From Protonemura montana (Eukaryota; Arthropoda; Insecta; Plecoptera; Nemouridae), in contig OX387609.1 of the NCBI GenBank assembly GCA_947568835.1, forward strand, positions 15,518,708 to 15,582,707: DNA of 64,000 nt, given 5' to 3'. Numbering within the stretch: the stretch's first letter is position 1; each line of letters starts with the position of its first letter. Made by a program: the position numbers and the translations under genes. The notes beneath the pieces are model-generated. The model saw only the letters and a list, made by a program, of their open reading frames with translations, did not search any database and was not told the DNA's origin. Of this stretch, positions 1 to 11,962 are shown in pieces.

Positions 1-421
1 GTGACACTGGTCTATTGGCTATCTCTGTGACACTGGTCTATTGACTGTCTCTGTGACACTGGTCTATTGGCTGTCTCTGTGACACTGGTCTATTGGCTGT
101 CTCTGTGACACTGGTCTATTGACTGTCTCTGTGACACTGGTCTATTGGCTGTCTCTGTGACACTGGTCTATTGACTGTCTCTGTGACACTGGTCTATTGG
201 CTGTCTCTGTGACACTGGTGTATTGGCTGTCTCTGTGACACTGGTCTATTGGCTGTCTCTGTGACACTGGTCTATTGACTGTCTCTGTGACACTGGTATA
301 TTGACTGTCTCTGTGACACTGGTCTATTGGCTGTCTCTGTGACACTGGTCTATTGGCTGTCTCTGTGACACTGGTCTATTGGCTGTCTCTATGACACTGG
401 TCTATTGGCTGTCTCTGTAAC
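1..421. repeat. 26-bp minisatellite
   Basis: About 16 head-to-tail copies of a 26-bp unit built on gtgacactggtctattggct followed by gtctct. Units differ by single bases (ggct/gact, tct/tgt). The array is cut by the window start, so its true length is unknown. It decays at about 415-430 into unique sequence. Open frames through it come only from the lack of stops in the unit. Confidence 0.95.
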
Positions 422-635
422 ACTTTGACACTTATCGGAAATAACTCCCGGATGTCGCTCCTGTTTGCTGGCCTCGTTCCCTATTTTCTTTGCACTTAAC
501 ATTTTGGCAACTGTTTAAAAAGCTTTGCGCTACATTTTTGCAAAGTGATTATTAAATAAATGTGACAGGTCGTCACTTTGCCTTGCAAGCTTCTCATTGG
601 CCAGTCGCCCGGGACACTGTTCTGTCTAGGGAGCC
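422..635. other. Unique spacer between arrays
   Basis: This AT-rich spacer shows no coding pattern or recognisable element. It joins the 26-bp array to the 70-bp array. Confidence 0.5.
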
Positions 636-1441
636 TTAAACGTCGCTCCTTTGCGTGGAGCGAAACAAGCACCCTGTCATGGAATGTCCAGCACAGAGGC
701 GACAGCGAGTGTCCGCTCCTTTGCTTGGAGCAAAACAAGCGCCCTGTCACGGAATGTCCAGCACAGAGGCGACGGCGAGTGTCCGCTCCTTTGCGTGGAG
801 CGAAACAAGCACCCTGTCACGTAATGTCCAGCACAGAGGCGACGGCGAGTGTCCGCTCCTTTGCGTGGAGCGAAACAAGCGTCCTGTCACGGAATGTCCA
901 GCACAGAGGCGACGGCGAGTGTCCGCTCCTTTGCGTGGAGCGAAACAAGCGTCCTGTCACGGAATGTCCAGCACAGAGGCGACGGCGAGTGTCCGCTCCT
1001 TTGCGTGGAGTGAAACAAGCACCCTGTCATGGAATGTCCAGCACAGAGGCGACGGCGAGTGTCCGCTCCTTTGCATGGAGCGAATCAAGCACCCTGTCAC
1101 GGAATGTCCAGCGCAGAGGCGACGGCGAGTGTCCGCTTCTTTGCGTGGAGCGAAACAAGCACCCTGTCACGGAATGTCCAGCACAGAGGCGACGGCGAGT
1201 GTCCGCTCCTTTGCGTGGAGTGAAACAAGCACCCTGTCACGGAATGTCCAGCACAGAGGCGACGGCGAGTGTCCGCTCCTTTGCGTGGAGCGAAACAAGC
1301 GCCCTGTCACGGAATGTCCAGCACAGAGGTGACGGCGAGTGTCCGCTCCTTTGCGTAGAGCGAAACAAGCGTCCTGTCACGGAATGTCCAGCACAGAGGC
1401 GATGGCGAGTGTCCGCTCCTTTGCGTGGAGCGAAACAAGCT
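636..1441. repeat. 70-bp minisatellite, first array
   Basis: About 11.5 copies of a 70-bp unit containing ctcctttgcgtggagcgaaa and gtccagcacagaggcgacgg. The same unit forms a much larger array at 23517-26465 in the same orientation. The array is open in all three + frames because the unit has no stops; 70 is not a multiple of 3, so a 70-residue pseudo-repeat cycles through the frames. I do not regard these frames as genes. Confidence 0.95.
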
Positions 1442-1824
1442 ACGGTTTAGTCAACTTAATTGAGCGTTTAGCATTGTGAAAAATACACAGTGTTTATACC
1501 ACTTATTTCGGCAAGATGTTGAAACAATGCTAAGCGTTGGCTGGGCGTTGGCCAGCGCTCATGCAGCTGTCAGCGCTGTCAGCTGTTCTTATAAGCACCC
1601 GTCCGGTCGTACGATAGGTGAGCAAGGTTTATAATACATTGACGTCACAATGCTTTGCTTACAACGGGTGTCTTCTCTCTTCTTCAACCAACTCTTGGCA
1701 ACGCCGTTAAGACCTGGTCATCATTTATCAAGCGTCATTTTAAAGAAAATAATTAAAATTCGTAAGACCATCGATTCAAACGAGAAATCGGAATAAATCA
1801 TAGTAATACTAGGATTACGTATCA
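1442..1824. other. Unique spacer, no gene seen
   Basis: This AT-rich single-copy-looking sequence contains a TGACGTCA palindrome (near 1640), a CRE/ATF-type site by sequence alone. No exon or RNA is supported. Confidence 0.4.
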
Positions 1825-1827
1825 CCG

Positions 1828-4657
1828 CTCTGGGTCGGGGTTACTGCTTGTTGCTATGGTGGTGCTAGTTAGCACAGTGCTACTGACAGTAATGCCAGGG
1901 TCACTGCTTGGTGCTATGGTGGTGCTAGTTAGCACGGTGCTACTGACAGTAATACCAGGGTCACTGCTTGGTGCTATGGTGGTGCTAGTTAGCACGGTGC
2001 TACTGACAGTAATACCAGGGTCACTGCTTGGTGCTATGGTGGTGCTAGTTAGCACGGTGCTACTGACAGTAATACCAGGGTCACTGCTTGGTGCTATGGT
2101 GGTGCTAGTTAGCACGGTGCTACTGACAGTAATACCAGGGTCACTGCTTGGTGCTATGGTGGTGCTAGTTAGCACGGTGCTACTGACAGTAATACCAGGG
2201 TCACTGCTTGGTGCTATGGTGGTGCTAGTTAGCACGGTGCTACTGACAGTAATACCAGGGTCACTGCTTGGTGCTATGGTGGTGCTAGTTAGCACGGTGC
2301 TACTGACAGTAATACCAGGGTCACTGCTTGGTGCTATGGTGGTGCTAGTTAGCACGGTGCTACTGACAGTAATACCAGGGTCACTGCTTGGTGCTATGGT
2401 GGTGCTAGTTAGCACGGTGCTACTGACAGTAATACCAGGGTCACTGCTTGGTGCTATGGTGGTGCTTGTTAGCACGGTGCTACTGACAGTAATACCAGGG
2501 TCACTGCTTGGTGCTATGGTGGTGCTAGTTAGCACGGTGCTACTGACAGTAATACCAGGGTCACTGCTTGGTGCTATGGTGGTGCTAGTTAGCACTGTGC
2601 TACTGACAGTCATACCAGGGTCACTGCTTGGTGCTATGGTGGTGCTAGTTAGCACGGTGCTACTGACAGTAATACCAGGGTTACTGCTTGGTGCTATGGT
2701 GGTGCTAGTTAGCACGGTGCTACTGACAGTAATACCAGGGTCACTGCTTGGTGCTATGGTGGTGCTAGTTAGCACGGTGCTACTGACAGTAATACTAGGG
2801 TCACTGCTTGGTGCTATGGTGGTGCTAATTAGCACGGTGCTACTGACAGTAATACCAGGGTCACTGCTTGGTGCTATGGTGGTGCTAGTTAGCACGGTGC
2901 TACTGACAGTAATACCAGGGTCACTGCTTGGTGCTATGGTGGTGCTAGTTAGCACGGTGCTACTGACAGTAATACCAGGGTCACTGCTTGGTGCTATGGT
3001 GGTGCTAGTTAGCACGGTGCTACTGACAGTAATACCAGGGTCACTGCTTGGTGCTATGGTGGTGCTAGTTAGCACGGTGCTACTGACAGTAATACCAGGG
3101 TCACTGCTTGGTGCTATGGTGGTGCTAGTTAGCACGGTGCTACTGACAGTCATACCAGGGTCACTGCTTGGTGCTATGGTGGTGCTTGTTAGCACGGTGC
3201 TACTGACAGTAATACCAGGGTCACTGCTTGGTGCTATGGTGGTGCTAGTTAGCACGGTGCTACTGACAGTAATACCAGGGTCACTGCTTGATGCTATGGT
3301 GTTGCTTGTTAGCACGGTGCTTCTGACAGTAATACCAGGGTCACTGCTTGGTGCTATGGTGGTGCTAGTTAGCACGGTGCTACTGACAGTCATACCAGGG
3401 TCACTGCTTGGTGCTATGGTGGTGCTAGTTAGCACGGTGCTACTGACAGTAATACCAGGGTCACTGCTTGGTGCTATGGTGGTGCTAGTTAGCACGGTGC
3501 TACTGACAGTAATACCAGGGTCACTGCTTGATGCTATGGTGTTGCTTGTTAGCACGGTGCTACTGACAGTAATACCAGGGTCACTGCTTGGTGCTATGGT
3601 GATGCTAGTTAGCACGGTGCTACTGACAGTAATACCAGGGTTACTGCTTGGTGCTATGGTGGTGCTAGTTAGCACGGTGCTACTGACAGTAATACCAGGG
3701 TCACTGCTTGGTGCTATGGTGGTGCTAGTTAGCACTGTGCTACTGACAGTAATACCAGGGTCACTGCTTGGTGCTATGGTGGTGCTAGTTAGCACGGTGC
3801 TACTGACAGTAATACCAGGGTTACTGCTTGATGCTATGGTGTTGCTAGTTAGCACGGTGCTACTGACAGTAATACCAGGGTCACTGCTTGGTGCTATGGT
3901 GGTGCTAGTTAGCACGGTGCTACTGACAGTAATACCAGGGTTACTGCTTGGTGCTATGGTGGTGCTAGTTAGCACGGTGCTACTGACAGTAATACCAGGG
4001 TCACTGCTTGGTGCTATGGTGGTGCTAGTTAGCATGGTGCTACTGACAGTAATACCAGGGTCACTGCTTGGTGCTATGGTGGTGCTAGTTAGCACGGTGC
4101 TACAGACAGTAATACCAGGGTCACTGCTTGGTGCTATGGTGGTGCTAGTTAGCACGGTGCTACTGACAGTAATACCAGGGTCACTGCTTGGTGCTATGGT
4201 GGTGCTAGTTAGCACGGTGCTACTGACAGTAATACCAGGGTCACTGCTTGGTGCTATGGTGGAGCTAGTTAGCATGGTGCTACTGACAGTAATACCAGGG
4301 TCACTGCTTGGTGCTATGGTGGTGCTAGTTAGCACGGTGCTACTGACAGTAATACCAGGGTCACTGCTTGGTGCTATGGTGGTGCTAGTTAGCACGGTGC
4401 TACTGACAGTAATACCAGGGTCACTGCTTGGTGCTATGGTGGTGCTAGTTAGCACGGTGCTACTGACAGTAATACCAGGGTCACTGCTTGGTGCTATGGT
4501 GGTGCTAGTTAGCACGGTGCTACTGACAGTAATACCAGGGTCACTGCTTGGTGCTATGGTGGTGCTAGTTAGCACGGTGCTACTGACAGTAATACCAGGG
4601 TTACTGCTTGGTGCTATGGTGGTGCTAGTTAGCACGGTGCTACTGACAGTAATACCA
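1828..4657. repeat. 60-bp minisatellite open on both strands
   Basis: About 47 copies of a 60-bp unit (ggtgctagttagcacggtgc, then actgacagtaataccagggt, then cactgcttggtgctatggt). The unit length is a multiple of three and most copies differ by zero to three bases. It is open on + (hydrophobic 20-residue repeat, VVLVSTVLLTVIPGSLLGAM) and on - (946 residues, Ser/Thr/Pro-rich repeat, TTIAPSSDPGITVSSTVLTS). Variant units with gatgctatggtgttgct recur at about 3291 and 3531, four units apart, so local blocks have been duplicated. The - frame resembles a mucin PTS domain, but I see no signal peptide or flanking exon. Coding status is unresolved. Confidence 0.9.
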
Positions 4658-5469
4658 GCCATGGTCTCGCTGATTCTTCAAGATTGTCGGAATGTCATCT
4701 TCTGTACTCTTGGCATGTTACTTCCCACGTCGCTTGGACGGCTTCCCACACACTCTCGAGTTTCCTGCCCAGCTTTTATGACAAACCTCTTCGAATGGAG
4801 CGCCGTGTCGCTTACCCTATATTTAATATGGTTTCTCGTGGCAACCATATTTGACACAGAGCGGCGCGTTGTGTGGGCAAGGATCGAGCTCGAGTTGGTC
4901 CACGGTTCGAGCCTCGATTTATCGTTTCTCGTCGAGTTCGCATCGAGATACTCAACTTACGCTGATTTGTCCGCGTTATTCCCTCGCTGTGCGTGGTCTA
5001 GCTCGTGACGTTATTACAAACAAAATGTCTACCATCTGCTTGGCGATTAAATGCTGTGCCAAATGCTCTAATTATTTCTTCAATCGCGAAATTTGTGCGT
5101 CCAAGAATATCCCGGCGCCATTTTGTTTCGTGGGAGGCAAGAATAATAATAAAAACTATCTGACTGCCAGGAAACCGTGAATACTTTTTATATTTTCGAC
5201 CATGCCGTGCATTTGCAACAAGTATTTAAAAGTTTTTTCTATGAAATCACAAGAATTTAAATGTTTGTATTCTAAATAATCTCCCCCGCGTATCCAGCGA
5301 CTCTGCCATGGTGCGTGGATGACACAGAATTAACACTTTTCAAGACATTCCTGAGAATGAAACTGTTAATCTGCCACTGGCTGGCGTTTTAAGGATGGTT
5401 CAATTCTATACGACGCTGAAAAAAGAATCTAATCGTGGAAATATCAACCCAAAAGTGGGTCAAAATAAG
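4658..5469. other. Unique region after the 60-bp array
   Basis: The + open frame of the array runs on to 5008 without looking protein-like. The region after 5010 is AT-rich. No exon, RNA or element is recognised. Confidence 0.4.
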
Positions 5470-5640
5470 GATGAAATCTTAAAAAATTGCAAACGCTTGC
5501 AATGCGCGGGGTATTTTATTATTATGAACACTATAACCGTCTCAAAAATTGATGCCTAAACGCGGACTCGAACCCCGCGGGTGTTGCTCTGAACCATTTG
5601 GGCATCAATTTTTGAGACGGTTATAGTGTTGTTAACAATA
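5470..5640 (-). mobile_element. tRNA-SINE fragments in inverted pair
   Basis: A - strand piece of the tRNA-headed SINE (tail end, quasi-palindrome attgcaaacgcttgcaat, and part of the T-arm) is followed by a + strand tail fragment. The 28 bases at 5529-5556 are exactly the reverse complement of 5601-5628, so the locus can fold into a hairpin with a loop of about 44 bases. The anticodon-side tRNA sequence is truncated. Confidence 0.75.
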
Positions 5641-6096
5641 AAATGGGTCAAAATTTATCTGTATCCGAGATCTCAATTAAAACAATTCCCTGGGACCAAA
5701 ATATTTAAAATCAGACCACTCAGATCATTCTTATCACAGCTGCGAGCGCAGCGGGTCACATCTAGTCATCACTGCAAACACATCGGAATCAAATAGGCGT
5801 TGAATTCTGACAGCTCTAGGTTATGACGCGACTGTCAAACATGATTGACACCTCGACGCCGGCACTGACCCCGTCCAACCGACGCCGACGCTGCAGACAA
5901 AGCGATGTCGTCACGGCGTCGTGGGTCAAGCGACCGACGACGAGATAAACATCTGATCGACGTCGTGGGTGACAAAAGCTTGTCGTTGAATTGCACGGCG
6001 TCCGTTGTTTCGGAGAGATCGACCTCTATTCATTCACGAGGATCGAACTCATGTCGGCCATTTTGTAAACACGTGACATATCGGCCATCTTGTATA
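5641..6096. other. Unique sequence, no gene supported
   Basis: A short open frame at 5905-6105 is Arg/Ser-rich and runs into the MITE. It shows no homology I recognise. Several CGACG-rich stretches are present. Confidence 0.35.
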
Positions 6097-6551
6097 CAGT
6101 GGTGAAATCCTACATTTTTTTTGGGTATACGCTGGGTTATCAGGCTTTGAGTTCCAAATGCCGCGGTCATCACTAGGTTAGGTACTGGGTGGTGGTGTTT
6201 CTAATTCTTTACCTTTAGTCTATTCGCTAGTTTATAGTTCTTAGATAGTTCATTCCAATCAACACTAAAACTACTACTTGGTGTTGGGGTAGCTGCAATC
6301 GCGCTTTCCTCGGGTGGGTTGAATGAGTACGTTGACTGCTTGGAAAAACCATTGCATACCCATCCCGATCATACGAACCCCTACTATACACGGACTACCC
6401 CACTTCTCGGAATAAACTTTGCTTTTCCAGGTTTTATAGTGCAGGTTGTAGGGAGATTAAGAATTGTCGTTGCAAAACACATTTTAAAGTTTGGCAAAGA
6501 ATATTTATTGGGCGTATACCTGCGTTGTACCGTATCTCGACTACACCACTG
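6097..6551 (+). mobile_element. hAT-like MITE, copy 1
   Basis: A 455-bp dispersed repeat begins CAGTGGTG and ends CACCACTG. Subterminal gtatacgc motifs sit inside both ends (gggtatacgctggg on the left, gggcgtatacc on the right). The 8 bp outside each end (cttgtata, gttgtacc) share TTGTA, as a decayed 8-bp target duplication would. A second copy lies inverted at 53523-54028. Termini of the CAGTG type plus an 8-bp duplication fit the hAT superfamily. No transposase is encoded, so it is non-autonomous. Short open frames at 6319-6677 are shadows. Confidence 0.75.
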
Positions 6552-6827
6552 GTTGTACCATCTCAGGAGGCGCGAGGTTCGATCGCATTTAAACAAACCT
6601 GTAAACAGCTCAAAAAAAGCTCTGAAAGCTGAAACAAATGAAACTTCTAAACGCTGATAAAACTGAAAAAAGTTCAATGATTTGAAAGCGGTTTTGTGCA
6701 GTGAGTTGCGTTGAAATGGCGGCGTAAAAAAGAAGTAAAGCAGTTAACATATATTCGATTGTAGGTATATTCTTCATAAGTATATTCTTCATAAGTATAT
6801 TCTTTATAGGTGCATTATTTATAGGTG

Positions 6828-8061
6828 TTCTGTTCGGGAGAGAGGTTGGAGGGATGAAAGCTAAGCAACACTGCGCTGGGTCAGGTATTGGATGGGTTAC
6901 CATCATACACATGACCAGTTCTGTTCGAGAGAGAGGTTGGAGGGATGAAAGCTAAGCAACACTGCGCTGGGTCAGGTATTGGATGGGTTACCATCATACA
7001 CATGACCAGTTCTGTTCGGGAGAGAGGTTGGAGGGATGAAAGCTAAGCAACACTGCGCTGGGTCAGGTATTGGATGGGCGACCACCATACACATGACCAG
7101 TTCTGTTCGGGAGAGAGGTTGGAGGGATGAAAGCTAAGCTACACTGCGCTGGGTCAGGTATTGGATGGATGACCATCACACACATGACCAGTTCTGTTCG
7201 GGAGAGAGGTTGGAGGGATGAAAGTTAAGCTACACTGCGCTGGGTCAGGTATTGGATGGGTGTCCATCATACACATGACCAGTTCTGTTCGGGAGAGAGG
7301 TTGGAGGGATGAAAGTTAAGCAACACTACGCTGGATCAGATATTGGATGGGTGACCATCATACACATGACCAGTTCTGTTCGGGAGAGAGGTTGGAGGGA
7401 TGAAAGTTAAGCAACACTGCGCTGGGTCAGGTATTGGATGGGTGACCATCATACACATGACCAGTTCTGTTCGGGAGAGAGGTTGGAGGGGTGAAAGTTA
7501 AGCAACACTGCGCTGTGTCAGGTATTGGATGGATGACCATCATACACATGACCAGTTCTGTTCGGGAGAGAGGTTAGAGGGATGAGAGTTAAGCAACACT
7601 GCGCTGAGTCAGGTATTGGATGGATGACCATCACACACATGACCAGTTCTGTTCGGGAGAGAGGTTGGAGGGATGAAAGTTAAGCAACACTGCGCTGAGT
7701 CAGGTATTGGATGGATGACCATCATACACATGACCAGTTCTGTTCGGGAGAGAGGCTGGAGGGATGAAAGTTAGTACAGCAACTTCACTCGCCTTGCTTA
7801 TCAACCTCTCGACAGCATGGATTTGTGGAGGAATCCTGTTGTTCGCGTTGAACTGTCCTTCGGAAGGGACGTTAAGCCGGTGATCCCCTTGGTGCTCTTC
7901 GACAGGAGTAGGCTACGTGCCAGCACCGAGTTTCCCCTCCTCCCTTCTAGGCTAGGTTAGGTTCATCATCATCCACTCATTCACCGACGCCATTAGACCA
8001 GTGCCGCATGGCCAGATGTCGAAACAGTGCGTCGTTAAACACCACAAATAATAATAATAAT
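6828..8061 (+). mobile_element. 5S-derived SINE with 91-bp internal array
   Basis: This copy is truncated at its 5' end. About ten 91-bp units (6828-7770) carry the 5S-like segment (gttaagcaacactgcgctgg, then tattggatgggtgacc) and the linker gagaggttggagggatgaaa. They run into the intact body (ttagtacagcaacttcactc, then cctcggaaggga-type core) and the tail, ending gtgcgtcgttaaacaccac and (AAT)n. The unit-to-body junction shows that the array is an expansion inside one SINE rather than separate insertions. Confidence 0.9.
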
Positions 8062-8436
8062 CTTTATGGGTTCGTTGAAACGATTGTTATTGTTGCTTCT
8101 TCCACTGCATGGTGTTGTTGTCATGGAATGATGCTGCGTTCTGATTGGCTGACAACATCGAACTGCGATGTTAACTTCACCCTCGTGACCCACGCAAGCT
8201 TACACATGTCAGTGCTGACCGACGCCGAAGCGCTGCCGACGTCGACGTCGGTCTTGGCACGAGCGTCGGGACGCCCTACAAGGCGCGAGCTGCGGCGTCG
8301 CTGTCACAGGCTCGGGTTGCGTCGTTCGGCGTCGAAAACATCGACGCCGGGTGACGGCGCAACTGCAGGCGGACGCCCACTCAAGCGATCTGAGCCAGAG
8401 TTCGATGACTTCTCTGAGTTGATTAAGAGACGTTGA
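8062..8436 (+). other. Weak possible coding stretch
   Basis: An open frame from ATG 8206 to the stop at 8434 encodes about 76 residues, Arg/Ser/Thr-rich, ending in a mixed acidic/basic stretch. The GC content is higher than that of its neighbours. No family is recognised, no convincing splice sites are seen, and it abuts SINE sequence. Probably non-coding. Confidence 0.15.
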
Positions 8437-9390
8437 TGCAATTGTTTGGGCATCAATTTTTGAGACGTTTATAGTGTTCATGATAATAAATTACCCCGCG
8501 CATTGCAAGCGTTTGCAATTTATATAAGATTTCATCCTAATACAGCAACGAATCCAACGTCAAATTGGAGTTATTCAAGTTTGACAGGTTGTGACGTGAT
8601 ATAGCGTCACTAGAATCAGAGTGACTGTGAGTATTCACAGCCTCATGGTTCTACTCCTTGGAGATCCGTCATTCTCATCAAATACACTAAAATCGTCTAA
8701 AAAGCTTGTGTCCAAGTAGCTCAATTGGTTTGAGCAACACCCGTGACACGTGGAGATCGGGGTTCGAGTAGCTCAATTGGTTAGAGCAACACCCGCGACA
8801 GGTGGAGATCGGGGTCCAAGTAGCTCAATAGCTTAGAGCAACACCCGCGACAGGTGGAGATCGGGGTCCAAGTAGCTCAATTGGTTAGAGCAACACCCGC
8901 GACAGGTGGAGATCGGGGTCCAAGTAGCTCAATTGGTTAGAGCAACACCCGCGACAGGTGCAGATCGGGGTCCAAGTAGCTCAATTGGTTAGAGCAACAC
9001 CCGCGACAGGTGGAGATCGGGGTCCAAGTAGCTCAATTGGTTAGAGCAACATCCGCGACAGGTGGAGATCGGGGTTCAAGTAGCTCAATTGGTTAGAGCA
9101 ACACCCGCGACAGGTGGAGATCGGGGTCCAAGTAGCTCAATTGGTTAGAGCAACACCCGCGACAGGTGGAGATCGGGGTCCAAGTAGCTCAATTGCTTAG
9201 AGCAACACCCGCGACAGGTGGAGATCGGGGTCCAAGTAGCTCAATTGGTTAGAGCAACACCCGCGACAGGTGGAGATCGGGGTCCAAGTAGCTCAATTGG
9301 TTAGAGCAACACCCGCGACAGGTGGAGATCGGGGTTCGAGTCCCCGTTTGGGCTTCAATTTTTGAGACGGTTATAATGTTGATAATAATA
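8437..9390 (+). mobile_element. tRNA-derived SINE with 52-bp array
   Basis: In order: tail-type sequence with the quasi-palindrome gcattgcaagcgtttgcaat (about 8498), a body including gtgactgtgagtattcacag, about 12 copies of a 52-bp tRNA-like unit (8708-9345), then the T-arm ccccgtttggg and the tail aatttttgagacggttataa. The unit holds an A-box-like tagctcaattggttagagc. Only the last unit continues into a full B box (ggttcgagtcc) and T-stem. Pol III transcription is inferred from these boxes. Confidence 0.88.
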
Positions 9391-9481
9391 TAAAAATGTG
9401 ACATTACTGTCCAACACCTCTCAACTGAAGAAATCCATGCTTCAATGTTCCACCATCTTGCAATTCACCAGTTTGCTATGA

Positions 9482-9497
9482 GGGGGGGGGGGGGGGG
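9482..9497 (+). repeat. Poly-G run
   Basis: An uninterrupted run of about 16 G residues. Similar runs lie near 19501 and 61908. Such tracts can form quadruplexes and are prone to length error in sequencing. Confidence 0.8.
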
Positions 9498-9682
9498 ATC
9501 CTGAAAACAGATTTAGTGAATGGATCTCAACGCCTTCACACATTCGATGGTCACTGTCTGAAGTCTCTTAAATACTTTTGTTGTGTTGGTGCCAGTGGGT
9601 GGGGTCACTCGAACAAACAGGTGGTCGCTCACCTGTTCGTACAGGCTCAGTGACGTCATGATACTGGCTGTCTAGTTTAGTT

Positions 9683-9794
9683 AGGATGAAATCTGATTCA
9701 AATTGCAAACGCTTGCAATGCGCGGGGTATTTTATTATTACCAACACTATAAACGTCCCGAAAATTGATGTCCAAACCGGGACACGAACCCGGA
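9683..9794 (-). mobile_element. tRNA-SINE tail, truncated by 13-bp array
   Basis: A - strand copy of the SINE tail reads as far as the B-box/T-arm (gacacgaacccgg on +). The head sequence that should follow is replaced by the 13-bp array. Confidence 0.8.
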
Positions 9795-10230
9795 GAAGCT
9801 CAGAGAAGCTGCATAGAGAAGCTGCATAGAGAAGCTGCATAGAGAAGCTGCATAGAGAAGCTGCATAGAGAAGCTGCATAGAGAAGCTGCATAGAGAAGC
9901 TGCATAGAGAAGCTGCATAGAGAAGCTGCATAGAGAAGCTGCATAGAGAAGCTGCATAGAGAAGCTGCATAGAGAAGCTGCATAGAGAAGCTGCATAGAG
10001 AAGCTGCATAGAGAAGCTGCATAGAGAAGCTGCATAGAGAAGCTGCATAGAGAAGCTGCATAGAGAAGCTGCATAGAGAAGCTGCATAGAGAAGCTGCAT
10101 AGAGAAGCTGCATAGAGAAGCTGCATAGAGAAGCTGCATAGAGAAGCTGCATAGAGAAGCTGCATAGAGAAGCTTCATAGAGAAGCTGCATAGAGAAGCT
10201 GCATAGAGAAGCTTCATAGAGAAGCTTCAA
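9790..10230. repeat. 13-bp minisatellite
   Basis: About 33 copies of agaagctgcatag, nearly perfect, with a few gcttcatag variants at the right end. It begins exactly inside the tRNA-like head of the SINE at 9683-9794. Open frames on the - strand (13-residue repeat MQLLYAASLCSFS) are a by-product of 13 bp having no stop in those frames. Confidence 0.95.
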
Positions 10231-10521
10231 TGGCCGCCAAACCATCTCAGATGGAAACAGTAAAGATACAATCATTTACATTTTCCAATCTGTTAAATAA
10301 CACGACAGCACCGACGTCATTCAAACAGTGCGTCGTAAATCACGTCACAATCATCAACGTCATTTTACACCGTCTCGTTTCGCCGCGTTACGCAATTTCC
10401 AAGTCTATTTCCGCTGATTCGGACCACAAAAACATTAAACAACTCCGCGCTGCGAAACCGCGGCACGCTGTCATTTCTGAAAATAATCCTCCGCGAGGCC
10501 CAATCCGTGTCCCACTTGTGG

Positions 10522-10556
<35 letters not shown>

Positions 10557-10985
10557 AGGCCGCTTATCGTCGGTCTATTGGCAGCCATGGCATAACGCTT
10601 TGCCACTTGGCCTGATCGCAGAAGCACGGCTTCGAACTGGAATATTAATTTATAGAAAAGATGATTCAAAAACGCGTCGACACCGCCTGCTATATTGTCG
10701 ACACGCCCACATGCAGCGCCCTCTAGAGCGTGGCACAGTTTCTAAAGTTAAATCGGTTGAGATATTGCAACTCTGAAAACGATCCACTTGAGCGTACCTA
10801 AGTCTCAATTGGACCATGCACCACTGGGATATTAACTGTTGGTTATTATAGAACATCGCCGCTGACGTGAGTGGCTTGTGTATCTTGGCCTAGACCCACA
10901 AGTCACAGACACAAGCATTCTTTGTAACTCGATGCCGAGGAATCTCTTCTGTGCCAGCTCGTTTGTCAGAATCTACCGTCAGCTC
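10231..10985. other. Unique region with CT microsatellite
   Basis: A (CT)n run of about 27 bases lies at about 10526-10552. The rest is single-copy-looking, and no exon is supported. A short partial start of the 114-bp repeat lies just before 10986. Confidence 0.5.
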
Positions 10986-11962
10986 GTTGAATCTACCATT
11001 GAGCCTCCTATGCTAGGCCATGATATACCCGTGGTAACATAAGATAGCAGAATTGAGAAGCTCTGTCAGGCGATCTCAGCATCTCCGTGGCTACCAAACG
11101 TTGAATCTACCATTGAACCTCCTATGCTAGGCCATGATATACCCGTGGTAACATAAGATAGCAGAATTGAGAAGCTCTGTCAGGCGATCTCAGCATCTCC
11201 ATGGCTACCAAACGTTGAATCTACCATTGAACCTCCTATGCTAGGCAATGATATACCCGTGGTAACATAAGATAGCAGAATTGAGAAGCTCTGTCAGGCG
11301 ATCGCAGCATCTCCATGGCTACCAAACGTTGAATCTACCATTGAACCTCCTATGCTAGACCATGATATACCCGTGGTAACATAAGATAGCAGAATTGAGA
11401 AGCTCTGTCAGGCGATCTCAGCATCTCCATGGCTACCAAACGTTGAATCTACCATTGAACCTCCTATGCTAGGCCATGATATACCCGTGGTAACATAAGA
11501 TAGCAGAATTGAGAAGCTTTGTCAGGTGATCTCAGCATCTCCATGGCTACCAAACGTTGAATCTACCTTCGAACCTCCTATGCTAGGCCATGATATACCC
11601 GTGGTAACATAAGATAGCAGAATTGAGAAGCTCTGTCAGGTGATCTCAGCATCTCCATGGCTACCAAACGTTGAATCTACCATTGAACCTCGTATGCTAG
11701 GCCATGATATACCCGTGGTAACATAAGATAGCAGAATTGAGAAGCTCTGTCAGGTGATCTCAGCATCTCCATGGCTACCAAACGTTGAATCTACCATTGA
11801 ACCCCCTATGCTAGGCCATGATATACCCGTGGTAACATAACATAGCAGAATTGAGAAGCTCTGTCAGGCGATCTCAGCATCTCCATGGCTACCAAACGTT
11901 GAATCTACCATTGAACCTCCTATGCTAGGCCATGATATAACCGTGGTAACATAAAAACAAGG
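10986..11962. repeat. 114-bp tandem repeat
   Basis: About 8.5 copies of a 114-bp unit (gttgaatctaccattgaacc, then gatatacccgtggtaacata, then agcatctccatggctaccaa). Copies are more than 95% alike. The unit has stops in most frames and is not coding. Confidence 0.95.

Noticed and set aside
6319-6677. Short open frames on both strands
   Set aside because: They lie inside or run out of the hAT-like MITE and have no protein-like features.
8708-9345. A cluster of real tRNA genes
   Set aside because: Units lack T-arm and B box except the last, and the loop has no U33-type position; they are SINE-derived.
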